Assembly (NCBI GenBank): GCA_025350305.1
Contig: JANXYC010000225.1
Coordinates: 1 to 34,006, forward strand
From: Cyclobacteriaceae bacterium
GTDB taxonomy: Bacteria > Bacteroidota > Bacteroidia > Cytophagales > Cyclobacteriaceae
DNA: 34,006 nucleotides
Direction: 5' to 3'
Shown here: positions 1 to 8,090 of the stretch, piece after piece
Numbering within the stretch: position 1 is the first letter of the stretch
Layout: each line of letters opens with the position of its first letter
The notes under the pieces: model-generated
Told to the model about the DNA's origin: nothing
Databases searched by the model: none
What the model saw: the letters and a program-made list of their open reading frames with translations, nothing else
Made by a program: the position numbers and the translations under genes

Positions 1-1
1 C

Positions 2-982
2 CGGTTCTTGCCCACAACACCCAGCGTAGATACTGCTATCACCCTGATTTCACCTTATTTTTGTTACCTCGCTGCAGAATATTTTCATTTCTCCGGTGTG
101 CTATCAGTGGTAAGCGCCGGTTTGTTTCTTTCCTGGAGATCAGATGAAATTTTCAATTACGCAACCCGCATACAGGCTTTCGGCGTATGGGGAACGCTCA
201 TCTTTATTCTGAACGGCGTTGTTTTTATCTTGATCGGATTGCAACTGCCCTTGATCATAAAAAACCTGGATGGTTTCACCTTGCCGGAAGCGATCACCTT
301 CGGACTTGCCATCAGTTTGCTGGTAATGGTCATCCGGATGATATGGATTTTCCCGGGAACCTACTTACCCCATCTCATTTCAAAACGGATACGCGAACGG
401 GAAAAAGTCCCTCACTGGAAAGCGGTGGTGCTGGCTGGATGGAGCGGCATGCGAGGAGTCGTTTCCCTTGCCGCCGCGCTGGCATTGCCCCTCACCCTGC
501 CCGACGGAACGGCGTTTCCATTCCGAAACATGATTTTATTTATTACGTTTTGCGTAATCCTCATGACGTTGGTAGTACAGGGACTGACGCTGCCATTGCT
601 GATCAAGCTCTTTAAGATACCCGACCCAGACAATCCGGAGGAGGAAGAGCGAAAGCTAAGGATGTACCTCTCCTATTCCGCCATTGAATTCATCGAATCA
701 AACTATGCGCAAGAGGATGCAACACGAGACGCGCTGCACCATATCAAGACGAAGTATGAGCGGCAGATGGACCACATTAACCGGCGCATGCTTACTGTCG
801 ACCTTACGCGTCACTCCGAAGAGGTGTTTGCAGAGTACAACAAACTGCAATTGCACATGATCAACTTTGAACGCAAAGAGATTAAAACCCTGCGCAGAAA
901 AAATCAGTACGGTGATGATGTCTTGCGCAAGCTGGAATACGAACTTGATCTGGAGGAAGCGGCTTTAAGGAATTTTGGATAG
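2..982 (+). CDS. Na+/H+ antiporter, CPA1 family (3' part; start lies before the window)
   Basis: The reading frame is open from the first base, so the N-terminal part of the gene lies upstream of the window. What remains is the second half of a sodium/proton exchanger membrane domain with several hydrophobic helices, followed by a hydrophilic, charged helical tail of about 120 residues. The segment SGMRGVVSLAAALALP is typical of bacterial CPA1 (NhaP/YjcE-like) exchangers, where it forms part of the ion-translocating core, and GLQLPLI is also common in this group. The family exchanges cytoplasmic Na+ for external H+ in pH and salt homeostasis. The charged tail probably sits in the cytoplasm. 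The first TTG codon at base 8 is not a credible start because the frame continues upstream of it. Family assignment is secure. Ion preference cannot be read from the fragment. Confidence 0.9.
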   Translation, partial: RFLPTTPSVDTAITLISPYFCYLAAEYFHFSGVLSVVSAGLFLSWRSDEIFNYATRIQAFGVWGTLIFILNGVVFILIGLQLPLIIKNLDGFTLPEAITFGLAISLLVMVIRMIWIFPGTYLPHLISKRIREREKVPHWKAVVLAGWSGMRGVVSLAAALALPLTLPDGTAFPFRNMILFITFCVILMTLVVQGLTLPLLIKLFKIPDPDNPEEEERKLRMYLSYSAIEFIESNYAQEDATRDALHHIKTKYERQMDHINRRMLTVDLTRHSEEVFAEYNKLQLHMINFERKEIKTLRRKNQYGDDVLRKLEYELDLEEAALRNFG

Positions 983-989
983 GGATAGG

Positions 990-1010
990 TTAGGCATTAG
1001 GCATTAGGCA
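990..1010. repeat. Three tandem copies of TTAGGCA
   Basis: TTAGGCA occurs three times in direct succession in the gap between the convergent antiporter and peptidase genes, followed by a partial copy. It looks like a simple microsatellite-type repeat with no visible coding role. Confidence 0.8.
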
Positions 1011-1068
1011 TAGGGAATCGCTCACTCATTCAAGAGCTTCAAGCACCCAGTGCCCAGTACCCACCACT

Positions 1069-2544
1069 TTACTTCTGGTAAAGCGCTTTTCCAACCTGCT
1101 CATATTTATCTCCGGCAGTCCATGATGGCACCTTTGGACCATTGGCGATCAAATAGTTGGCGTACACGAACGCACGGTAATACCTGACCAGGTACTCAAA
1201 ATCCAATGATCCTACTTCATCAGCGGGCTGATGGTAATATTTCATTATCTCGGCATCAAATGATTTTATACCCGTTGCGAAATCAATGGCAGGCACACCT
1301 TTCTTTGCGAAATTATAGTTGTCGGAACGTTCGTATAAATTTTGCTCCGGCACTGGATCACGGCCTGCTTTAAGTCCAAAGGCCTTACAGGCTTTCGCAA
1401 TATCTCCTTCGGCACTGGTACGTTCAAGTCCTATGACGGTTGCTACTGTCTTGTCATTATAGCCTGCGCCATCACAGTCAAAGTCAAATATCGTTTGACG
1501 GAGTGGTACCAATGGATGATCGGCGTACCAGGCACTCCCCAACAATCCTTTCTCCTCCCCTGTCAACGCGATGAAAATGATTGAACGCTTGGGCGGATAC
1601 TTTGTGAAGAACCGAGCCGCGGTCATCATGCCCACCGTTCCAAGCGCATTGTCGCGCGCACCGTTGTAAATTGAATCCTGATCTTTCTTTGCCCCAACAC
1701 CCACATGATCGTAATGGGCCGAAATTACGAGGTGCTCATTTTTTAGTACGCGGTCAGTCCCCTCGATCTTTCCTACCACATTCTTGGCCAACAGTGCTAC
1801 TTGCTTGCTTCCTTGAATGGAAAGAGAACCATTTATTTTCCTTTGCTCTTTGAGTTCCCGCATGCCTGCTACTTCTGTATCCTTCATCCAGAGGTGGGGA
1901 ACGGCCGGGCCCTCTGACTTAACGGCGATGCTCGAATTGGAAGCAAAATAATTTACGATGGCCGGCCAGGGAAAAGGGGTGGTGACAAAATATTCAACAA
2001 GTCCCGCCGCGCCGGCAGCCTTGAGACGACTGAATTTTTCAGCGGAAGCACTGAAAATCTGTTGAACACCTACCGCCTCCTTCGAGCCGGCGATGGAAAT
2101 AATCATTTTTCCTTTTATATCTGCCGGCACTTCAGCCACGGAGCCATACCCTACAAACACACACTCTCCACTCCATTCCAGATTGCTACCTTCCATTACT
2201 ACAAAGTGTTCCTTAAATTTTAAAACATCCAGGTTAAGTTTAAATTCAGCAGCCCCTATCGGAAAACTCTTTACAAGATCTACTTTCTGAAAATATCGTT
2301 CAGCACCGGGCAGTACGTGCAGCCCCAGTTGTTGAAAATGTGAAGCAATGTAGTTGGCGGCAATGTCAAGTTCGTGGGATCCGGTATCGCGGCCACGCAT
2401 CTCATCGGCCGCCAGGAAAGTAAGTGGTGCTTCTACATCTGAGCGCGTCACCATTTTTTCAATTTCAACCACTGGTTTTTTCTGTGAAAAAGTTGCGGAC
2501 GTACAAATCAGAGATACAGCAAAGATCAAGAAGGAGGTTTTCAT
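1069..2544 (-). CDS. Secreted M28 family metallopeptidase (aminopeptidase-like)
   Basis: The 491-residue product begins with a cleavable signal peptide (MKTSFLIFAVSLICTSATFS), so it acts outside the cytoplasm. A PA-like insert around residues 120-250 precedes the M28 zinc peptidase domain. Candidate metal ligands are H277 and D279 (SAHYDH), D298 (GARDNALG), the E330-E331 pair (TGEEKGLLGS, catalytic base plus ligand), D356 or D358 (DFDCDG) and H438 (YYHQPADE). This is the full co-catalytic two-zinc set. M28 enzymes remove N-terminal amino acids or act on dipeptides, and the substrate here is unknown. The gene is transcribed away from glnN, whose terminator lies just upstream of this start codon, so it probably has its own promoter. 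No defect is visible. Confidence 0.92.
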   Translation of the reverse strand: MKTSFLIFAVSLICTSATFSQKKPVVEIEKMVTRSDVEAPLTFLAADEMRGRDTGSHELDIAANYIASHFQQLGLHVLPGAERYFQKVDLVKSFPIGAAEFKLNLDVLKFKEHFVVMEGSNLEWSGECVFVGYGSVAEVPADIKGKMIISIAGSKEAVGVQQIFSASAEKFSRLKAAGAAGLVEYFVTTPFPWPAIVNYFASNSSIAVKSEGPAVPHLWMKDTEVAGMRELKEQRKINGSLSIQGSKQVALLAKNVVGKIEGTDRVLKNEHLVISAHYDHVGVGAKKDQDSIYNGARDNALGTVGMMTAARFFTKYPPKRSIIFIALTGEEKGLLGSAWYADHPLVPLRQTIFDFDCDGAGYNDKTVATVIGLERTSAEGDIAKACKAFGLKAGRDPVPEQNLYERSDNYNFAKKGVPAIDFATGIKSFDAEIMKYYHQPADEVGSLDFEYLVRYYRAFVYANYLIANGPKVPSWTAGDKYEQVGKALYQK

Positions 2545-2583
2545 TTTAATGTGATTGGAGAACGAAGCTAAGTTACTTTCTAA

Positions 2584-2619
2584 AAAGAAAAAAGGCGGCG
2601 CTTTTTCAGCAACCGCCTT
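2584..2619 (-). terminator. Rho-independent terminator of glnN
   Basis: On the minus strand AAGGCGG (2613-2619) pairs with CCGCCTT (2592-2598) around a 14-nt loop and runs into a T-rich tract. It lies about 20 nt after the glnN stop codon, so it should end glnN transcription before the peptidase gene. Confidence 0.8.
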
Positions 2620-2638
2620 CGGGTTTAGATGAGGGAAA

Positions 2639-4801
2639 TTATCTCAAGAATAAAATTTCGCGGTATTTTACCAATGGCCAATCTTCATCGTCCACCAGCA
2701 GTTCAAGCTTGTCGACCGCTTCACGGATTTCATCAAAGTATTTTTCCTTTACGTCATCGCAATATGAAAATGAACGTTTATGAGTATCTGTTATCTTGTT
2801 GATCCTCTTGCGTTCCTCTACCATTTGTCGCACACCATTCTTGATCGTATCGATATGACCGGAAATCTCTTTGATTGTTTGGATTACTGCTTTATTATCA
2901 ACACCCAGTCCTTTCAAGCCGTTTGCATTCTGGATCAACTTGTTTTGATAGGCGATCGCGGTTGGAATGATGTGGTTCATTGCCAGGTCACCGATCACGC
3001 GGGCTTCAATCTGCACGCGCTTAATATAGGCCTCCAGGCGGATCTCATTGCGGGCCTCCAACTCCTTGTGCGACAATACGCCGTGTCTTTCAAAGAGTTG
3101 CACAGATTCTTTGGTAAGGTATGCCTCAATCGCACGTGGCATGTTCTTGACGTTCTTCAGTCCACGTTTGGCTGCTTCCTTTACCCAATCTTCCGAATAG
3201 CCATCACCTTCAAATCGTATGGCCTTTGATTCCTTAATATACTTCCGCAGGACATTTACAATAGCCAATCTCTTTTCAGTGCCTTTATCAATTTCCTTAA
3301 GCACGGCATCATTGAATTTCTCCAATTGGTCGGCCACAATAAGATTGAGCACGGTCATTGGAATAGCACAGTTATCACTGGCACCCACGGCGCGGAATTC
3401 GAACTTGTTGCCGGTAAAGGCAAACGGCGAGGTTCGGTTGCGATCCGTTGCATCCAGGATGATCTCGGGTATCTGGTCGATGCCGAGCTTCATGTACATG
3501 TTATCACCCTTCTCGATCTTCACGTTGCCTTTCTTCTCCATCTCATCAAGTACGGCAGTCATCTGGGTGCCGATGAATACAGACATGATTGCCGGTGGTG
3601 CTTCATTTGCTCCCAGGCGAAAATCATTGGCTGCGGTCGCGATGCTGGCACGTAACAAATCAGAATATTCATGGACGGCCTTAATGGTCGTGACGAAAAA
3701 AGTGAGGAAGAGGAGGTTGTCGCGCGCGCTGCTGGAAGGCGCATACAGATTTATTCCCGAGTCGGTAATCAGCGACCAGTTATTGTGCTTTCCGCTTCCG
3801 TTCACGCCCGCGAAAGGCTTCTCGTGGAAAAGAATTTTCAGATTGTGCTTCTCTCCCACCCGACCCATCACATCCATCATCAGTTGGTTGTGGTCGTTGG
3901 CAATATTCACTTCTTCAAACAAAGGGGCCACTTCGAATTGACAGGGCGCCACTTCGTTGTGACGTGTGCGCACAGGAATTCCCAGTTTCCAGCTTTCAAG
4001 CTCAAATTCCTTCATAAAATCATAAACACGGGCGGGAATGGAACCAAAGTAGTGGTCTTCCATTTGTTGACCACGTGCGGGCGCATGTCCAAAGACGGTG
4101 CGACTGGCCATTACCAAATCAGGACGAGCCATGTACAAGGCTTCGTCCACTACAAAATATTCCTGTTCAGGGCCCAGGGAAGCCACGACGTGTTGAATAT
4201 CCTTATCGAACAACTGACAGACTTTTGTCGCCGACACATCGACCGCCTTCAGGGCTTTCAACAAGGGTGATTTTGTGTCAAGCGTCTCGCCTGTATAGGA
4301 AACAAAGACTGTAGGGATACACAGCGTTTTTCCGTACAAAAACATGGGAGATGTTGGGTCCCAGGCAGTGTAACCTCTTGCTTCAAATGTGCTGCGGATA
4401 CCGCCACTTGGAAAGGAAGATGCATCAGGTTCCTGCTGCACCAGTTCGCTGCCTTTGAAGCGTTCAATGCCGGATTGTGCATCAAAAAAAGAATCGTGTT
4501 TTTCCGCTGTTCCTCCTGTCATCGGCTGAAACCAGTGAGTAAAGTGCGAAGCTCCCTTGCTCATCGCCCACGACTTTGCTGCTGATGCCACAGCATCGGC
4601 TGTCGTCTCATCAATTTTCTCATGATTCTTAATGGCGGCAATCACTTTTTTGAATACAACAGGTGACAGGGAGGCCCGCATCTGTTCTGCCCCAAAAACA
4701 TTTTCACCAAAAAAATCAGAAACTTTAGGACTTGGAGTGGAGACCGGTACAGGATCCCGGTCATTCAATTTTTTCAATGCTTCAAAGCGCAAATAGGCCA
4801 T
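2639..4801 (-). CDS. glnN: Glutamine synthetase type III
   Basis: The 720-residue product matches the usual length of GSIII, which is far longer than GSI or GSII (about 350-470). It makes glutamine from glutamate, ammonia and ATP in the cytoplasm and is the main ammonia-assimilating enzyme in many Bacteroidota. Recognisable parts are the N-terminal SHFTHWFQPMTG segment (about 85-96), the metal and glutamate-binding GPEQEYF (210-216), NGSGKHNNWS (about 335), GANEAPPAIMS (about 400) and the nucleotide/active-site segment DRNRTSPFAFTGNKFEFR (about 455-472). A helical C-terminal region typical of GSIII follows. The gene stands alone with its own terminator. A -7 type element lies about 30 nt upstream of its start. 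The start at 4801 is the only good one. No regulatory gene such as glnK is adjacent. Confidence 0.97.
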   Translation of the reverse strand: MAYLRFEALKKLNDRDPVPVSTPSPKVSDFFGENVFGAEQMRASLSPVVFKKVIAAIKNHEKIDETTADAVASAAKSWAMSKGASHFTHWFQPMTGGTAEKHDSFFDAQSGIERFKGSELVQQEPDASSFPSGGIRSTFEARGYTAWDPTSPMFLYGKTLCIPTVFVSYTGETLDTKSPLLKALKAVDVSATKVCQLFDKDIQHVVASLGPEQEYFVVDEALYMARPDLVMASRTVFGHAPARGQQMEDHYFGSIPARVYDFMKEFELESWKLGIPVRTRHNEVAPCQFEVAPLFEEVNIANDHNQLMMDVMGRVGEKHNLKILFHEKPFAGVNGSGKHNNWSLITDSGINLYAPSSSARDNLLFLTFFVTTIKAVHEYSDLLRASIATAANDFRLGANEAPPAIMSVFIGTQMTAVLDEMEKKGNVKIEKGDNMYMKLGIDQIPEIILDATDRNRTSPFAFTGNKFEFRAVGASDNCAIPMTVLNLIVADQLEKFNDAVLKEIDKGTEKRLAIVNVLRKYIKESKAIRFEGDGYSEDWVKEAAKRGLKNVKNMPRAIEAYLTKESVQLFERHGVLSHKELEARNEIRLEAYIKRVQIEARVIGDLAMNHIIPTAIAYQNKLIQNANGLKGLGVDNKAVIQTIKEISGHIDTIKNGVRQMVEERKRINKITDTHKRSFSYCDDVKEKYFDEIREAVDKLELLVDDEDWPLVKYREILFLR

Positions 4802-4829
4802 AGTGGTTGTGGTTTTATCTAAACAGGGC

Positions 4830-4837
4830 CAAAAATA
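4830..4837 (-). promoter_or_regulatory. Predicted -7 element of glnN
   Basis: The minus strand reads TATTTTTG, an exact match to the Bacteroidota -7 consensus TAnnTTTG, about 30 nt upstream of the glnN start codon. No convincing -33 TTG lies at the usual distance, so the call rests on one box and its position. Confidence 0.4.
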
Positions 4838-4985
4838 GACGAATTTTTATTTGCGAGGGTATTTTTTCAAGTCATTTTCTAAAAAAGTAAAATAATTTCT
4901 GGCATCCGAGGTTGGAATGAATAACCCCAGGTGAGGGAATGATTTAATCCAACCGAGGGAACTATGGAGTAATCAGGCTTCGTAG

Positions 4986-5115
4986 TGTCAGCCTTCGACG
5001 AGCTCAGTCTGACACCGAGCTTCTCAAAGCCTTATCACGCTTGTCAGACTGAGCTCGTCGAAGGCTGACACCGAGCTTGTCGAAACTTGTCAGACTGAGC
5101 TTGTCGAAGGCTGAC
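4986..5115. repeat. Cluster of three 27-nt repeats, one inverted
   Basis: Copy A (4987-5013) and copy B (5043-5069) are perfect reverse complements, extending to 29 nt at 4986-5014 and 5042-5070. Copy C (5089-5115) lies in the orientation of B with one C-to-T change. The core reads CTTCGACGAGCTCAGTCTGA in copy A. Single-stranded DNA or RNA here could fold A-B or A-C into a long hairpin. The arrangement resembles REP-type dispersed repeats. No transposase is near. Confidence 0.88.
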
Positions 5116-5140
5116 AGTCGTCAGTATCCCGAAAAGTGTT

Positions 5141-5148
5141 TATTTTTG
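5141..5148 (+). promoter_or_regulatory. Predicted -7 element of the PAP2 gene
   Basis: TATTTTTG matches TAnnTTTG exactly, 11 nt before the chosen ATG at 5160. If used, the transcript would have a very short leader. It also argues against the GTG at 5136 as the start, since that codon would lie upstream of the box. Confidence 0.4.
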
Positions 5149-5159
5149 ACGGATTCGAC

Positions 5160-5795
5160 ATGAAGAAAAAATTCTGGCTCACATTTGGAGTGTTGGTAAT
5201 CGTTCTCATTGGACTTGGCTTCCTTCGCATTTCGTCATTCAAGGAGAAAGAACAAAACGTAATTGCGGCACTTCAGGCGAGTCAATCGCCATCCTCCATC
5301 CGGTTCTTTCAGGTGGTGTCCGATTCCATTAGTTTCATCAGCCTGGGAATTCCGGCGATCTTCTTAATCACAGGATTGGTAAAAAAAAATAGGGATTATG
5401 CTATGAAAGGATTGATGATCTTATTAAGTATTGCGCTGGCAGGCGCTATCAGCGCTACCATAAAAAGAACCGTTAAAGAACCGCGGCCGTATGAAGTTGA
5501 CAGTCGGATTACACAGTGGAGTGTGGGTGGGAGCAACTCATTTCCATCAGGTCACACGGCAGAGGTATCGGCAGCAGCGCTTGCATTTTCACTCATCCTA
5601 TTCCGCACACCTGTAAGCATCGTGCTGTCTTTAATCTGGGCGCTCTTAATGATGCTCTCGAGAATCGTTCTTGGTGTGCACAATTTTACGGATATACTTG
5701 GAGGATTTATGGTGGGTTGCCTCGGCCTGCTGATTATGCACACTATATTCAAACGCTACGAAAAGCACAAACAGAAAGGAAGCATCGATCCATAG
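5160..5795 (+). CDS. PAP2 superfamily membrane phosphatase
   Basis: The 211-residue integral membrane protein has about five or six hydrophobic helices. It carries the full PAP2 acid phosphatase signature: KRTVKEPRP (KX6RP), FPSGH (PSGH with the catalytic histidine) and SRIVLGVHNFTD (SRX5HX3D). Family members dephosphorylate lipid phosphates such as phosphatidic acid, phosphatidylglycerol phosphate or undecaprenyl pyrophosphate on the outer face of the inner membrane. Which substrate applies here cannot be told. I chose the ATG at 5160 because it gives a normal MKKKFW membrane start. A GTG at 5136 would add eight residues and would overlap the likely promoter. The gene appears to stand alone, followed by a palindromic repeat. 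Confidence 0.92.
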   Translation: MKKKFWLTFGVLVIVLIGLGFLRISSFKEKEQNVIAALQASQSPSSIRFFQVVSDSISFISLGIPAIFLITGLVKKNRDYAMKGLMILLSIALAGAISATIKRTVKEPRPYEVDSRITQWSVGGSNSFPSGHTAEVSAAALAFSLILFRTPVSIVLSLIWALLMMLSRIVLGVHNFTDILGGFMVGCLGLLIMHTIFKRYEKHKQKGSIDP

Positions 5796-5803
5796 TATCA
5801 TAA

Positions 5804-5891
5804 GGGCTTCTCTAAAAACTCCTTGTACCCTTCTCTTCCGGAGAAGGGTGACGGGTTGAGGCCATAAAAGACAAGGTTTTTAGAGATGCCC
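5804..5891. repeat. Nested palindromic element, copy 1 of a dispersed family
   Basis: Outer arms (5804-5826 and 5871-5891) are near-perfect reverse complements built on TCTCTAAAAAC and GTTTTTAGAGA. Inside is a perfect palindrome with ACCCTTCTC (5827-5835) and GAGAAGGGT (5841-5849) around a 5-nt loop. Related copies with the same layout occur at 31594-31674, 31727-31806 and 31885-31964. It looks like a non-autonomous miniature repeat and could also fold in RNA downstream of the PAP2 gene. Confidence 0.82.
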
Positions 5892-5931
5892 ATAATCCGT
5901 AAAATCATTTAAGGAACTGCGCTTACAGAAA

Positions 5932-6702
5932 TCAGCCTTTCCGCGTCTTTACTTCATCGTATCGCTGATCATAGTCCTGCCGCAAGGTGCCCATCCAGCG
6001 ATCCCACCACAAAAAATATAGGCCATAGTTGCCTGTGAAATATTCATGGTGTTGATTATGGTTCACCGAAGTATTGATCCACTTCCCCATCTTGCTCTGT
6101 GAGAAACCTCGGGGGTAGAGTTCAAATCCCAGGTGGCCGTACACATTGTAAATCATCATAATAAGCAGGAACAAGGCAATCGCCAGCGGATGAATGGGAA
6201 ACAAAAACGGAACGATGGCAATAATCCCAAACTCCACCACGGCCTCCAGCGGATGAAAAGCCATGGCTGCCCACGGCGAGGGATTGGTGGAAAGGTGATG
6301 GACTTTATGGAAGTATTTGAAAAGCCAGGGGTGGTGCATCAACCGGTGCGTCCAATAGAAATAAGTGTCATGAATAATCAATGTCAGTACTACGGAGAAG
6401 AAGAAATACAACAGACTGTGAGCATGAATATCTTTATAAATAAATGTGTATTTCGCGACCGGGCCGAAGAAAAACAGGTAGCCCAGCACAGCAAATATGA
6501 GTGACGTGCTCACCGAAAATAAAAATTCGCGTTGGTAATCAGAGATTGCCGGAAATTTCACCTGGATTTTTTTGAATAACCAGGCATTTTTTTTGATGTA
6601 ATAAAAAACTAGAAATGCTGCTGAAGCCAGGAGAAGGTACCGGATGAATATGATCAGCAGGATTGCGTAAAATTGATTGTCAATGCCGATAAAACCGCCC
6701 AT
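5932..6702 (-). CDS. Fatty acid hydroxylase / sterol desaturase superfamily membrane protein
   Basis: The 256-residue protein has four or more transmembrane helices. It carries the histidine clusters that hold the di-iron centre of this superfamily: HDTYFYWTHRLMHH (111-124), FHKVHH (131-136) and HNQHH (215-219). These enzymes use O2 to hydroxylate or desaturate lipids in the membrane. Bacterial members act on fatty acyl chains, carotenoids or hopanoid- and sterol-like lipids, and the substrate cannot be deduced. No lipid-synthesis genes are adjacent. The start at 6702 (MGGFIGIDNQ) gives the usual short N-terminus before the first helix. All metal-binding histidines are present, so the enzyme should be active. 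Confidence 0.88.
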   Translation of the reverse strand: MGGFIGIDNQFYAILLIIFIRYLLLASAAFLVFYYIKKNAWLFKKIQVKFPAISDYQREFLFSVSTSLIFAVLGYLFFFGPVAKYTFIYKDIHAHSLLYFFFSVVLTLIIHDTYFYWTHRLMHHPWLFKYFHKVHHLSTNPSPWAAMAFHPLEAVVEFGIIAIVPFLFPIHPLAIALFLLIMMIYNVYGHLGFELYPRGFSQSKMGKWINTSVNHNQHHEYFTGNYGLYFLWWDRWMGTLRQDYDQRYDEVKTRKG

Positions 6703-6791
6703 TAATCAAAGTTCGTTATTTTTCCGGTTTTATACCGCAAAGAATTTTTTCAAATTATTGTGCTGTGCTAAAGTCCTTGCGCATGGACTTG

Positions 6792-6829
6792 AATTGCCAC
6801 GGGTTTAAACCCGTGGACCCGTAGCAATT
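6792..6829. repeat. 20-bp perfect palindrome with flanking AATTG/CAATT arms
   Basis: CCACGGGTTT followed by its exact reverse complement occupies 6797-6816. It is enclosed by AATTG (6792-6796) and CAATT (6825-6829). It lies between the 3' end of the head-GIN gene and the hydroxylase gene, with no T-run on either strand, so it is more like a REP element than a terminator. Confidence 0.82.
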
Positions 6830-6836
6830 AATTTGT

Positions 6837-7529
6837 TCAGTTAGATCGGGTGACCGACCCACCGCTGCTTGCGTTGGTGTTGGTTTTAAGGGGATTACCA
6901 CGGTAGCGAATGCTTCCACCGCTACTGGCATGCGCATTCAATCCATTCGTTACATTAAGTTTAATGGCGCCTGCACTGCTGGCGCTGGCATCTGCAGTTT
7001 CCGCAGGCAGATTATAGGCGTTTACAACACCGGCACTGCTGGTCTCGGCGTCAATTGATTTGGCGTTGCCTTCCAGCGTAACTTCACCCGCGCTGGAAAC
7101 ACTTACTTTTAGATCGGTTACTGCCAGATTAAGTTCAATAATGGCAGCGCTACTCGCGTGAATTTCCATACGATCGGAGGTGATGGTTCCATCGGAAAAA
7201 ATATTGGACGCAGAACTCGCTGTGATCTTATCCAGACTTACATAGGTCACGTACACTTTAACAGTTCTTTTCTTTCCACCAAAGCGAAAATCACTTTTCA
7301 TGTGGATCCTTAAATAGCTACCGGTAATCTCCGTAAGCACCTCCCCCAGGTCGGTACCTGTTGTCTCCACTTTTACACTTTCCTTATCGCCTTTCTTCAA
7401 ATAGACATTAATTGCTTCCGCTGCCTTCACCCCCTTGAAAGTCCCAACACTCCTCACCTCACTTTGCTGGCCAACCACCGCTCCCCAAGCCAGGCACCCA
7501 GTCAGAATTAATACTTTCATTTTCATCAT
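6837..7529 (-). CDS. Secreted head-GIN domain protein (DUF2807)
   Basis: The 230-residue product begins with a signal peptide (MMKMKVLILTGCLAWGAVVG). The first half, with FKGVKAAEAINVYLKKGD and a predicted strand-rich stretch, and the second half with recurring SSAG, ASSGG and ASSAS turns, match the DUF2807 head-GIN domain. That domain is thought to form a short right-handed beta-helix and is abundant in Bacteroidota. The turns repeat every 18 to 25 residues through about residue 225. Its function is not established. Older annotations call it a putative auto-transporter adhesin, but no translocator domain is present, so I would not use that name. The gene is monocistronic, and the palindrome at 6797 lies just after its stop. 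Confidence 0.85.
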   Translation of the reverse strand: MMKMKVLILTGCLAWGAVVGQQSEVRSVGTFKGVKAAEAINVYLKKGDKESVKVETTGTDLGEVLTEITGSYLRIHMKSDFRFGGKKRTVKVYVTYVSLDKITASSASNIFSDGTITSDRMEIHASSAAIIELNLAVTDLKVSVSSAGEVTLEGNAKSIDAETSSAGVVNAYNLPAETADASASSAGAIKLNVTNGLNAHASSGGSIRYRGNPLKTNTNASSGGSVTRSN

Positions 7530-7682
7530 TTTAGAGATTTAATGGACAGACTGTAACGGTTTTACAAGGTTGCACAACAATTTTACCTTATTATACAAAT
7601 TTTTTGAGTGGAAGTAAGAATTCATCTTTTTTTATATAAATTTCGATGATTTCAATCAAAATTTGACGCAAAATTAAAAGCT

Positions 7683-8078
7683 ATGATCAAAGAACAAATC
7701 AATGTCTTGATTAACCTCGCTGCCAGCGACCAGAGCATAGGTGAAAAAGAAGCCAAGACCATCCACATGATCGGCAAAGCCAACGGCCTTTCGAAAGAAG
7801 AAGTGGATGTTCTGATGAAAAATCCGAAGCCCATTGGTAATCTTTCCGGTCTTACCGAAGACCAAAAATTCGAAAATCTCTATCATTTGATCCAATTAAT
7901 GAAAAGTGATGGACAAGTATTCAAAAGTGAAATTCATTTCTGCGAACATATTGCCGAAAAGCTGGGTTACAAAAAACAGGTGGTTGCTGAACTGTCCAGC
8001 AAGATTTACAGCGACCCCACCATTACAGCCGATCGCAAGTCAATGATGGCCCGAGCCCATAAATTTTTAGTGAAATAA
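7683..8078 (+). CDS. TerB-like all-helical protein
   Basis: The 131-residue protein has no signal peptide and should be cytoplasmic. It shows two helical repeats typical of the TerB fold: AASDQSIGEKEAKTI (about 13-27) and MKSDGQVFKSEIHF (about 73-86). In each, an acidic turn after a helix could bind a metal ion. TerB-fold proteins are linked to tellurite resistance and stress-related membrane or metal processes, but single-domain members like this one have no proven role, and no other ter gene is nearby. The gene has its own strong downstream terminator, so it is transcribed alone. Family membership is likely. Function is open. Confidence 0.72.
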   Translation: MIKEQINVLINLAASDQSIGEKEAKTIHMIGKANGLSKEEVDVLMKNPKPIGNLSGLTEDQKFENLYHLIQLMKSDGQVFKSEIHFCEHIAEKLGYKKQVVAELSSKIYSDPTITADRKSMMARAHKFLVK

Positions 8079-8090
8079 TTCATCTCAACT

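Larger units (their letters stand above)
4802..5159. other. Gap between divergent glnN and PAP2 gene
   Basis: This 358-bp stretch holds no credible coding frame. Its left part is AT-rich and carries the predicted glnN promoter. Its right part (4986-5115) is filled by three copies of a palindrome-forming repeat, and a second -7 type box sits immediately before the PAP2 gene. Confidence 0.75.

Noticed and set aside
3219-3941. 240-codon plus-strand frame antisense to glnN
   Set aside because: It lies wholly inside the well-conserved glutamine synthetase gene, and its translation has no domain or signal. It is a shadow frame of a long gene.
4986-5115. Repeat cluster considered as a CRISPR array
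   Set aside because: The copies are in mixed orientation, have unequal spacers, number only three, and no cas gene is present.
5136-5159. GTG start adding eight residues to the PAP2 phosphatase
   Set aside because: It would precede the likely -7 box at 5141-5148 and adds a polar, acidic stretch before a normal MKKKFW membrane start.
6797-6816. Palindrome considered as an intrinsic terminator of the head-GIN gene
   Set aside because: No run of T follows on either strand, so I list it as a repeat.
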